Part shown: in pieces, positions 19,323-27,637 of the stretch
Layout of the letters: every line of letters begins with the position of its first letter
How positions within the stretch are numbered: position 1 is the stretch's first letter
Assembly (NCBI GenBank): GCA_044227095.1
Contig: JBGAFV010000001.1
Span: forward strand, 4,030,001-4,094,000
Reading direction: 5' to 3'
Origin: JACMLD01 sp044227095
Lineage (GTDB): Bacteria > Bacteroidota > Bacteroidia > Chitinophagales > Chitinophagaceae
Length of the DNA: 64,000 bases
The notes under the pieces: generated by a model
The model's input: the letters and a program-made list of their open reading frames with translations, nothing else
Databases searched by the model: none
What the model was told of the DNA's origin: nothing
Translations under genes and position numbers: made by a program

Positions 19323-19408
19323 AGCTATTAGCTTTTAGCTATTAGTTAAACAAGTATAATATTAATCACTACCGTTAGCTAACGGCTAATGGCTAAAAGC
19401 TAATAGCT
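19323..19408. repeat. Long heptad inverted repeat across the gap, abutting the start of permease 9
   Basis: Left arm 19323-19345 (agctattagcttttagctat...) and right arm 19386-19408 are reverse complements at 22 of 23 positions, the exception being a G-U compatible pair in RNA. The loop is 40 nt. The right arm ends 3 nt before the ATG at 19412, so a folded transcript would hide the ribosome landing site. Confidence 0.85.
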
Positions 19409-19411
19409 ACC

Positions 19412-21832
19412 ATGATAAAAAACTATTTCAAAATAGCCCTGCGGAACCTCTGGAAAAACAAAGTGTATTCTGCCATTAATATTACAGGCCTTGCCATTGG
19501 TATTGCAGCCTGCATTATGATAATGCTGTTTGTATTGTATGAAAAGAGTTTCGACAATATTCATAAGAAAAATGTATACCGCTTAAATGAAGTGCAGAAG
19601 TTCCCTGGCATGGTATCTTCACAAAAAGTTGGCCTGTCAATGTTTCCAATGGGCCCAACACTTAAAAATGAATTTCCCGAAATAAAGAATTTTACAAGGG
19701 TGCGCTGGCAGGAAAAATACCAGATGACGTTTGAAGAAAAGCGGGTTTACCTTCCATGGGCTTATTTTGTAGATTCTACTTTTTTACAAATGTTTGATTA
19801 TCCCCTAATCAAAGGCAACCGGGCAACTGTTCTTGAAAAGCCCAACAGTGCTGTAATTACAGAATCTGCTGCTAAAAAGCTATTTGGCAATGCAGACCCA
19901 ATGGGAAAAACAATTACACACTACTCTGGTGATACAACAAGTTTTGTTGTTACAGGGGTTATAAAAGATGTTCCTCAAAACTCCCAGCAGCAGTTTGATG
20001 CGTTGTTTTCATTTAGTTCTGTATACAAACCCTGGATGTTTAAAAACTGGGGCGGCAACTGGCTGGACACCTATCTTGAACTGGCGCCCAATACCAATAC
20101 TGCAGTATTGGAAAAGAAATTTCCTGCCTATCTGAAAAAATATATGACCGCCGCAGGCAATAACGATGGCTGGAAGTTTTACGAACTTTTTTTATTGCCA
20201 CTTAAAGAAGTACATGCAGGCGCTACAGAAATTGGGCTGGATTATCTCAACTACCAGAAGTTTGATAAAAAATATACCAACATATTTTTTGTAATTGGTG
20301 TTATTATATTGCTGATAGCCTGCATCAATTTTATGAACCTGTCTACAGCAAGATCTGCAGAGCGGGCAAAAGAAGTTGGTATAAGAAAAACAATTGGTGC
20401 AAGCCGCTGGCAGTTGGCAATTCAGTTTATCAGTGAGTCTGTAATTCTCTCGTTGATTGCATTATTCCTGGCTGTTGGCCTGGTAAAATTGACGCTTCCT
20501 TTTGTAAACAGTCTTAGTCAGCGAAATCTCTCTTTGCCATTTTTTTCTGACACATCTACATTTATCACCATTGTCTTAGGATCAATACTAGTAGGCGTCC
20601 TTGCAGGCCTCTACCCTGCTGCTTATCTTTCTTCGTTTATACCTGTTAAAGTATTGAAAGGCTCATCTGCAAGCGGTCATAATAAATCGTTATTAAGAAA
20701 TGTATTAGTGGTTGGCCAATTTGCGAGTGCTATCTTTTTAATGATAGCAACCATATTTGCAGTAAGGCAATTGAATTATATGCAATCGGCCGATGCAGGT
20801 TTTAACAGAGAACAGGTAGTTACTGTTCCGTTAGACAATATAACCAGCAAAAAATACGACTTACTCAAAGAGCAATTGCTTGCCAATTCATTGGTGCAGG
20901 GCGTTACCGGTGCACAGGATGTTTTGGGCAGTCATCTTGATCAGTCAGGAATAAGTTTCCAGGGCGACGGGCCTAAAAGAGATCTTTCTTCTACGCAGTT
21001 GATAGTAGATAACAATTATCTTTCAATGTTTCAATTGAAAGTTGTAGCAGGCAAAAATTTTTCAGAAGATCCAACATTGAACGGCAAAGAATACATTATC
21101 AACGAGGCGCTGGCAAAGGAATTGCTGAAAGATTACCCCAAAGCACAAACATCATCGTTACTGGGAAAATATTTTGGTTATGACTCTGCGGGCATTCTCA
21201 CGGGCAAAATTGTTGGCATTGCAAAAGATTTCAATTTTAATTCGCTGCACCATAAGATTGAAACTATGTTTATGTTCAGTCAGAAAAATTGGGGCTTCAG
21301 CAACCTATCGGTAAAAATAAATGGCGCAAAAGCAAATAACGCGATTGCATTTATTGAATCTGTATGGAAACAAAATTTTCCTGATCATCCATTCGAATAC
21401 CAGTTCCTGGATGATCATTTTGCAGAAGTGTACCGTGCAGATAAACAGGTAAGCAGTGTTGTGGCGGTGCTTGCTTCGCTGGCAATTATTATTTCCTGCC
21501 TCGGTTTGTTTGGCCTTGCTTCTTATTCTGCAGAAAGAAGAGTAAAGGAAGTGGGAATACGCAAAGTGCTGGGCGCATCCGTACAAAATATTACTTCCAT
21601 GCTGTCTAAAGATTTTCTGAAGTATGTTTTAATAGCAACAGTTATTGCATGGCCGCTTGCATGGTTTGCTGTGTATAAATGGTTGCAGGATTATGCCTAT
21701 CGCATACCTATCAGTTGGTGGATATTTGCGCTGGCAGGTTTTCTGGCATGTTTGATTGCTGTAATTACCATCAGCTTCCAGGCAATAAAAGCAGCAAATG
21801 CAAACCCGGTAAAATCTTTGAGAAGCGAATAG
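19412..21832 (+). CDS. Duplicated FtsX/MacB ABC permease, array member 9
   Basis: 806 residues, start MIKNYFKIALRNLWKNK. The first periplasmic domain lacks the usual YDxF...IYR spacing: FDNIHKKNVYRLNEVQKFPG. It has DSTFLQMFDYPLIKGNRAT followed by AKKLFGNADPMGK about 154-166. Coupling motifs: AERAKEVGIRKTIGA about 316-330 and ERRVKEVGIRKVLGA about 708-722. The second anchor reads RNVLVVGQFASAIFL, an alanine/serine variant. C-terminus NPVKSLRSE. The start codon is crowded by the right arm of the inverted repeat 19323-19408. Confidence 0.93.
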   Translation: MIKNYFKIALRNLWKNKVYSAINITGLAIGIAACIMIMLFVLYEKSFDNIHKKNVYRLNEVQKFPGMVSSQKVGLSMFPMGPTLKNEFPEIKNFTRVRWQEKYQMTFEEKRVYLPWAYFVDSTFLQMFDYPLIKGNRATVLEKPNSAVITESAAKKLFGNADPMGKTITHYSGDTTSFVVTGVIKDVPQNSQQQFDALFSFSSVYKPWMFKNWGGNWLDTYLELAPNTNTAVLEKKFPAYLKKYMTAAGNNDGWKFYELFLLPLKEVHAGATEIGLDYLNYQKFDKKYTNIFFVIGVIILLIACINFMNLSTARSAERAKEVGIRKTIGASRWQLAIQFISESVILSLIALFLAVGLVKLTLPFVNSLSQRNLSLPFFSDTSTFITIVLGSILVGVLAGLYPAAYLSSFIPVKVLKGSSASGHNKSLLRNVLVVGQFASAIFLMIATIFAVRQLNYMQSADAGFNREQVVTVPLDNITSKKYDLLKEQLLANSLVQGVTGAQDVLGSHLDQSGISFQGDGPKRDLSSTQLIVDNNYLSMFQLKVVAGKNFSEDPTLNGKEYIINEALAKELLKDYPKAQTSSLLGKYFGYDSAGILTGKIVGIAKDFNFNSLHHKIETMFMFSQKNWGFSNLSVKINGAKANNAIAFIESVWKQNFPDHPFEYQFLDDHFAEVYRADKQVSSVVAVLASLAIIISCLGLFGLASYSAERRVKEVGIRKVLGASVQNITSMLSKDFLKYVLIATVIAWPLAWFAVYKWLQDYAYRIPISWWIFALAGFLACLIAVITISFQAIKAANANPVKSLRSE

Positions 21833-21837
21833 AAGAA

Positions 21838-22031
21838 AGCTACAAGCTGCTAGCTATTAGCTGTTAGCTTCCAGCCTTTAGAAATGCAAAAAGATTATTT
21901 GGTGCCAGCATTAGTCCTATATTTAGCATCGTTGCGTCGCACACTTGTACAGTTGTACAATCATATGCCTTATCAGATGAATTTTGCAAATACAAGTTTT
22001 GGCTAACAGCTAATTGCTAAAAACTAAAAAC
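21838..22031. repeat. Gap between permeases 9 and 10: heptads, truncated MITE-like left end, 16-bp palindrome
   Basis: Six AGCTNNT units lie at 21838-21879. A left terminal repeat CATCGTTGCGTCGCACA at 21927-21943 is identical to that of element 35384-35643 but has no right end. It runs into the palindrome TTGTACAGTTGTACAA (21945-21960). Reverse-orientation heptads (ggctaac, agctaat, tgctaaa, aactaaa) occupy 22001-22031 just before the next start at 22040. Confidence 0.75.
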
Positions 22032-22039
22032 TTTCTGCT

Positions 22040-24487
22040 ATGTTCAGGAACTATCTTAAAGTAGCTTTTCGAAGCCTGGTAAAAAGAAAAGGATACACAC
22101 TAATCAATGTGTTAGGACTTGCCACAGGCATGGCAGTGTGTTTGCTGATTGTTTTGTTTATACAGAGTGAAACCGGCTACGATGCTTTTAATGAAAAAGG
22201 TAATGATGTTTATCGTGTAGTGCTCGACCGCAAATACCCTGGCCGTTCTACATCTTACTCAATGATCCCGCAATCTATTGGTGAATCTATTCAACGCGAA
22301 TACCCGGAAGTATTAGAGAGCACAAGGCTTTTTGATTTTGTTGGTAACGGAACTTTCTTCCTGAAAATTGATGATAAGGCTTTTGAAGAAAAACATGTAC
22401 TAATAGCCGATTCAAATTTCTTTAAAGTATTTTCTGCAAAATTATTGCAGGGTGATGCGGCAACAGCATTACAAAAACCTAATACAGCAGTTATTACTGA
22501 AACAACAGCAAAAAGATATTTCGGTTCTTCAACAGCAGCAATTGGCAAATCATTTCTTACAGATAATGAACAGCATTATATGGTAAGTGCTGTTTGCAAA
22601 GACTGGCCGGAGAATTCTCATTTTGCTTTTAACATGCTTCTTTCCTCAGCATCTTTCCCGTTTATTAAAGAACCTAACTATACCGGTTTCTCTGCCCATA
22701 CATATTTGTTATTGCGTCCGGGTACTACGCCTGCGTCGCTGGAAGCAAAATTTCCGCATGTTATAGACAAATATGTTTCCGGTGCAATAGGCAAGAACTT
22801 CAACATGAGTTACCAGCAGTTTATTGCATCGGGCAACGGTTATCATTATTACCTGCAACCGCTTACAAAAATTCATCTTATTTCAGATCTGGAGGGCGAG
22901 TTAAAGCCAAACGGCAGTATTAAAGCTGTGTATGTTTTTTCTGTAATCGCCATTTTTATATTGGTGATTGCCTGCATCAATTTTATTAACCTCTCCACTG
23001 CTCGTTCTGTAGAAAGGGCAAAAGAAGTAGGCATCCGTAAAACATTTGGTTCAGAAAAAAAATCGCTTATCACGCAATTCCTTTTGGAGTCTGGACTTAT
23101 CAGTCTTATTAGTATTGTACTCGCTCTTATATTAATTGTGTTGTTGTTGCCATTGTTTAATAAAATTTCCGGCAAAGAATTGAGCATGGCTTATTTTTTT
23201 GAACCGGTTAAAATTATACTGCTGTTGGGTTTTGCTATTGCCGTTGGTATCATTGCAGGTCTCTACCCTGCTCTTGTATTATCTTCATTTAAACCAATTG
23301 TTGTACTAAAAGGAAAATTTAAATCCAACAAATACGGAATGCTGTTGAGAAACGGCCTCGTGGTTTTTCAGTTTGCCATCTCTGTTATATTAATTATCTG
23401 CACTATTGTGGTAAACCGGCAAATGAATTATATGCTGGGCGATAAACTTGGTTTTAGAAAAGACCACATTATTGAAGTAGAGAATACAAATCTGCTGGAT
23501 AAACAAACACAGGCTTTTCAGAACGAGCTTACGAAAATACCGGGTGTGTTAGGTATTAGTGGAACTTCTTCTCTTCCGGGTCAATCAAATTTCTTTGGTA
23601 TTAGCTGGCAGCCCGAAGGTGCTAAAGAATCCATGACAGGCAGATCTGTTCTTGCAGATGATCAATATGCTTCGTTGCTAAACATACCAATAAAAGAAGG
23701 AAGGTTTTTTTCCAAAGAATTTCTTACAGATTCGCTGGCGGTAGTGCTAAATGAAAAAGCCGTAGAAGAACTGCAATTAAAAAACCCTGTTGGCTCACGG
23801 TTAACTACCACCGAGGAAAATTTTAATGCGCCTAATGGTACACCATATTTCTATACTGTGGTGGGCGTTGTAAAAGACTTTCATTACCAGTCGCTGCACC
23901 AGAAAATAACGCCGCTTATTTTTATAAATACAACCAAGTTTGGCAACAGGCCGCCTGTAACGGCCATTCGTGTGAGTGCGGATAATTTTGCACCTGCACT
24001 AAAAGCAATTGAAGCATCGTGGAAGCAATTTGTTCCGCAGCGGCCATTTCATTACGACTTCCTCGATAAAACGCTGGAGGATCTTTACCATACTGAACAG
24101 CGTACGCAACGCATTTTCACCATATTTTCTGTGCTGGCTATTTTCATTGCATGTATAGGGTTACTTGGTCTTGCCGCCTATGCTACACAATTGCGTGTGC
24201 GTGAAATAAGCATCCGTAAAATTTTGGGCGCAAGTGCCGGAAGTATTGCCGGTATGTTGTCTGTAGATTTTTTAAAACTAATCATTATTGCAATGGTAGT
24301 TGCATTTCCATTAGCGTGGTGGGGTATGCATACATGGCTGCAGGATTTTGCGTACAAAACAAGTATTCAATGGTGGATATTTATGCTGGCAGGCGGGATA
24401 GCTGTATTCATTGCAATAATCACCATTAGTTACCAGGCAATAAAAGCTGCAATGGCAAACCCTACGACGAGTTTGAGAAGCGAGTAG
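22040..24487 (+). CDS. Duplicated FtsX/MacB ABC permease, array member 10
   Basis: 815 residues, start MFRNYLKVAFRSLVKRKGY. First coupling motif VERAKEVGIRKTFGS about 324-338. The second, QLRVREISIRKILGA about 717-731, has serine for the glycine found in 19 of 21 members (EIG); only member 20 shares this change. The C-terminus is NPTTSLRSE, also off consensus. The second anchor is RNGLVVFQFAISVILII. The first periplasmic domain has ADSNFFKVFSAKLLQGD and a two-residue stretch in KRYFGSSTAAIGK. These changes at both presumed ATPase-contact points fit a member that couples differently, which is inference. Confidence 0.93.
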   Translation: MFRNYLKVAFRSLVKRKGYTLINVLGLATGMAVCLLIVLFIQSETGYDAFNEKGNDVYRVVLDRKYPGRSTSYSMIPQSIGESIQREYPEVLESTRLFDFVGNGTFFLKIDDKAFEEKHVLIADSNFFKVFSAKLLQGDAATALQKPNTAVITETTAKRYFGSSTAAIGKSFLTDNEQHYMVSAVCKDWPENSHFAFNMLLSSASFPFIKEPNYTGFSAHTYLLLRPGTTPASLEAKFPHVIDKYVSGAIGKNFNMSYQQFIASGNGYHYYLQPLTKIHLISDLEGELKPNGSIKAVYVFSVIAIFILVIACINFINLSTARSVERAKEVGIRKTFGSEKKSLITQFLLESGLISLISIVLALILIVLLLPLFNKISGKELSMAYFFEPVKIILLLGFAIAVGIIAGLYPALVLSSFKPIVVLKGKFKSNKYGMLLRNGLVVFQFAISVILIICTIVVNRQMNYMLGDKLGFRKDHIIEVENTNLLDKQTQAFQNELTKIPGVLGISGTSSLPGQSNFFGISWQPEGAKESMTGRSVLADDQYASLLNIPIKEGRFFSKEFLTDSLAVVLNEKAVEELQLKNPVGSRLTTTEENFNAPNGTPYFYTVVGVVKDFHYQSLHQKITPLIFINTTKFGNRPPVTAIRVSADNFAPALKAIEASWKQFVPQRPFHYDFLDKTLEDLYHTEQRTQRIFTIFSVLAIFIACIGLLGLAAYATQLRVREISIRKILGASAGSIAGMLSVDFLKLIIIAMVVAFPLAWWGMHTWLQDFAYKTSIQWWIFMLAGGIAVFIAIITISYQAIKAAMANPTTSLRSE

Positions 24488-24785
24488 CTGGTTATTATTA
24501 AATATTTTAACCACGGAGACACAAAGACAGGGAGCTACACAGAAGGCTCCCTCTGTGAAACTTTGTGTTCACAGTGATGCTGTGGTTCAAAATTGGGGAC
24601 ACAGAGTTGTAACAAAACTCAACATTTTTCGTCTTACCTAATGTTGATAAGAGATTTGCCGATGAATGGATTGTGACACAACGATGTTGCCCAAAGAACA
24701 AAAGCTGGTATCCTGAAAAATTTAAAAACTACGTTTATAATTAACAGTTAATGGCTAATAGCTAAAGGCTCCCGAAAAAACAACC
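24488..24785. repeat. 298-bp gap: long imperfect hairpin, MITE-like right-end remnant, heptads
   Basis: An imperfect inverted repeat of about 24509-24595 pairs AACCAC with GTGGTT, ACACAAAG with CTTTGTGT, and GGGAGC with GCTCCC. TTGTGACACAACGATG (24671-24686) plus CCCAAAGAACAAAAGCTGG resembles the MITE-like right end. Reverse-orientation heptads ttaacag, ttaatgg, ctaatag, ctaaagg occupy 24741-24768 before permease 11. No gene is supported. Confidence 0.65.
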
Positions 24786-27188
24786 ATGCTTAAAAGTTAC
24801 CTTAAAATTGCGTTCCGTAAACTGAAGAAAAATAAACTGTATTCGTTTGTAAATATTACCGGGCTAACAGTTGGCATTGTAAGCTGCATGCTTATTGGTA
24901 TTTACATTGTGCATGAATTGAGCTATGATCGTTTTCATGCCAACGCAGATCGTATTGTTCGTGTAACATCCGAAAGAAATGTTGGAAGTGATATAAGAAA
25001 GTATGCCGTTACCGGAACAAAAGTAGGGCCGCAGCTTAAACGGGTATTTCCGGCGGTAGAAGCTTTTACAAGAACAATTAAATATTCATTGATTGTTGCA
25101 AAAGATCCTGAAAAAACTTTTACTGAAAAAAATATTTTGTTTGCCGATGCAGACTTCTTCCGCATTTTTTCGTTTCAGCTATTACGGGGCAATGCCGAAA
25201 CGGTATTAAGCACACCCAATAAAGTTGTTTTGGGTGCAAGTATTGCAAGGAAATATTTTGGCAATGATGATCCTGTTGGCAAATCGTTGCACATTGGCTC
25301 ACGTGATTATGAAATTACCGGCATCAGCGCTGATGTACCTTCCAACTCACAGGTAAAGTTTGACATGGTACTTTCTTTTACCACTTTACCAGCTTCAACA
25401 CAGGAAAAATGGAACGAAGCAAATTATATTACTTATCTCTTATTGCATGATGCTGCGCAAATACAACCGTTGGAAAAACAGGAAACAGCGTATATGCAAT
25501 CTGCAGCAATGAAAAAAGATTATGAAGCCAGCGGTAATGAGTACCTGATCTTTCATATGGAACCGTTGCTGAGCGTCCACCTGCATTCGGCACTCGACGG
25601 GCTTGAGCCTAATGCCAATATCATCTACATTTATGTATTAGGCATTGTGGCATTATTGATTCTTGTTATTGCTTGTGTAAATTATACCAACCTCGCTATT
25701 GCACAATCTTCATCGAGAAGTATAGAAATAGGTATCCGCAAAGTTTTAGGCGCAAAGCGAAAACAATTGTTTGGGCAATTTATTGGTGAAGCAGGATTGT
25801 TGATTTTTACGGCGCTGGTTTTAGCGTTTCTTATTTCCATTATGTTGCTGCCTGTCTTTAACAATGTTTCCGGCAAATCATTTTCTTCCGCTTCATTAAT
25901 ACGGCCACTTCCTGTACTGGCAATGTTATTATTTGGTGCATTTATCAGTCTAGTATCCGGTGCTTATCCGGCTCTTGTGTTATCCAATACAAAACTCACC
26001 AGTATTTTAAAATCAGGTTTTCATTTTACGTCGTCTGGTGGTAATCTTCGCAAATCCCTTATTGTATTTCAATTTGTGATTTCTATATTCCTGATGATTG
26101 CTACAATCGTTATCCTGCAGCAATTGTCTTTTATTAAGAACAGGGATATTGGTTATGATAAAGACCAGGTTTTGGTATTGCCCATTGACGCGAAAATAAG
26201 ATCGCAATACCAGTCGCTTAAAACTGCTATAGAATTGAACCCGCAAATAAAAAGTGTAAGCGGGGCCTATGAAACGCCTGTTTTTGTACAATGGGGAGAT
26301 TACGCAAGCTTAAGTGCTAATGGCTCCGGCGATAAAAATATCGCGATAAATGCAATGCCGGTGCAGCTTGATTTTATTAAAACACTTGGGTTGCACATTA
26401 TAGCAGGAGAAGATTTTACACGAAGCGATCTTGCGTTAATGGATACCAGCAACAATTATAAAAACTATCGCACTACTTATATTATAAATGAAAAGGCAGC
26501 AAAAGATTTTGGATGGACAGCACAGCAGGCTATAGGAAAAACAATTTATAAAGGTTCTCCCGGAATGGTAAAAGCTGTTGTAAAAGATTTTAATTATGCT
26601 TCATTGCATGAGCCTGTGGGTAACATGATACTGTTTCCCGATACTTCGCTAACCCAGGAAATGTATGTAAAAGTGCAGGGGAAAAATATTGCCAGCAACA
26701 TAGCTTTTTTGCAATCTGTATGGAAAGAACGGGTAAACAACCGTCCGTTTGAGTATCGATTCCTCGATGATGATTATAATGCATTGTATGTAACAGAGCA
26801 AAATAGTGCACAGCTTTTTGGCGCATTTGCGTTTATAGCGGTTTTGCTGGCTTGTCTTGGCTTGTTTGCATTGGCAGCGTATGCTACAGTGCAGCGTACA
26901 AAAGAAATTGGTATAAGAAAAGTGTTGGGGGCAAACGTAATGCACATAACCACCCTTGTATCAAAAGAGTTTTTACAACTGGTAGCTATTGCTATTGTTA
27001 TAGCATCGCCCCTTGCCTGGTACGCATCGTACAAATGGCTGGAAGGTTTTGCATATCGCATCAATATACAACCCTGGATATTTGTTGCAGCTGGTGTATG
27101 TTCTGTAATAATAGCATTAGCCACTGTTTCTTTTCATGCAATAAAAGCAGCGCTTACAAACCCGATTAAGAGTTTGAAAACAGAATAG
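24786..27188 (+). CDS. Duplicated FtsX/MacB ABC permease, array member 11
   Basis: 800 residues, start MLKSYLKIAFRKLKKNKLYSF. The segment before the first coupling motif is ACVNYTNLAIAQSSSRSIEIGIRKVLGA region, about 295-323. It lacks the basic RxK residues (EKRAK) of other members and has SRSIE instead. Second motif VQRTKEIGIRKVLGA about 702-716. The C-terminus NPIKSLKTE has lysine in place of arginine. The second anchor is RKSLIVFQFVISIFL. The second periplasmic domain is long (AGEDFTRSDLALMDTSNNYKN). A 449-bp gap with a regulated promoter follows, so it may end a transcription unit. Confidence 0.93.
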   Translation: MLKSYLKIAFRKLKKNKLYSFVNITGLTVGIVSCMLIGIYIVHELSYDRFHANADRIVRVTSERNVGSDIRKYAVTGTKVGPQLKRVFPAVEAFTRTIKYSLIVAKDPEKTFTEKNILFADADFFRIFSFQLLRGNAETVLSTPNKVVLGASIARKYFGNDDPVGKSLHIGSRDYEITGISADVPSNSQVKFDMVLSFTTLPASTQEKWNEANYITYLLLHDAAQIQPLEKQETAYMQSAAMKKDYEASGNEYLIFHMEPLLSVHLHSALDGLEPNANIIYIYVLGIVALLILVIACVNYTNLAIAQSSSRSIEIGIRKVLGAKRKQLFGQFIGEAGLLIFTALVLAFLISIMLLPVFNNVSGKSFSSASLIRPLPVLAMLLFGAFISLVSGAYPALVLSNTKLTSILKSGFHFTSSGGNLRKSLIVFQFVISIFLMIATIVILQQLSFIKNRDIGYDKDQVLVLPIDAKIRSQYQSLKTAIELNPQIKSVSGAYETPVFVQWGDYASLSANGSGDKNIAINAMPVQLDFIKTLGLHIIAGEDFTRSDLALMDTSNNYKNYRTTYIINEKAAKDFGWTAQQAIGKTIYKGSPGMVKAVVKDFNYASLHEPVGNMILFPDTSLTQEMYVKVQGKNIASNIAFLQSVWKERVNNRPFEYRFLDDDYNALYVTEQNSAQLFGAFAFIAVLLACLGLFALAAYATVQRTKEIGIRKVLGANVMHITTLVSKEFLQLVAIAIVIASPLAWYASYKWLEGFAYRINIQPWIFVAAGVCSVIIALATVSFHAIKAALTNPIKSLKTE

Positions 27189-27637
27189 GCAATGTGAAAA
27201 TGTGATAGTGTGGAAATAAAGAATTTCTGATGTTGTGATGTAGTGATTTGTATGCAGGTAATTCCTTAAAAAATCCCGAAATCACCCAATCTCAAAATCA
27301 GCAATAAACTCGCTCGCGAAAGCTTAAATTATCCAGTAAAAAAATAGTCCGGTAGCGCACAGCCAAGTGTCCGTTTTCGTACACTTTAACCTCTCCTCTC
27401 CTGCTGAAACCAGCCACCAGTAAGGATTACAGCATTGGCACAACTGTTGAAAAACAACTGGGCAGTGGTCTTTTGCCCAGCTGTAAAAAACTAGCTTAGT
27501 AGACCAGATGCTGGTGAAAGATTTAACGATGAATTAAATGCTACGTCCGCCCGGCTAAGCCATTCGGACGTGCAACAATGCTACCTGAAGTTCAAATGCT
27601 TGTATCATAAAACACTAACAGCTAGAAAAATAAAACT
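27189..27637. other. 449-bp gene-free region before permease 12
   Basis: It begins with an AATGTG-type repeat (27190-27215). It holds the paired dyads and sigma-54-like element (27347-27450) and a 26-bp palindromic block GTCCGCC...CGGAC at 27545-27570, fused to the remnant TGCAACAATG of a MITE-like right end. No credible ORF is present, and no terminator stem followed by a T-run was found. Confidence 0.6.
27347..27450 (+). promoter_or_regulatory. Paired-dyad activator sites and sigma-54-like promoter for permease 12
   Basis: Dyads GTCCG-GTAG-CGCAC (27347-27360) and GTCCG-TTTT-CGTAC (27369-27382, extended to the 18-mer GTGTCCGTTTTCGTACAC at 27367-27384) are 22 bp apart. TTGGCAC-AACTG-TTGA (27435-27450) follows about 60 bp later. 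It matches the sigma-54 consensus TTGGCACN5TTGC except for the last base. The gene starts 187 bp further on, so a long leader is implied. Confidence 0.65.
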
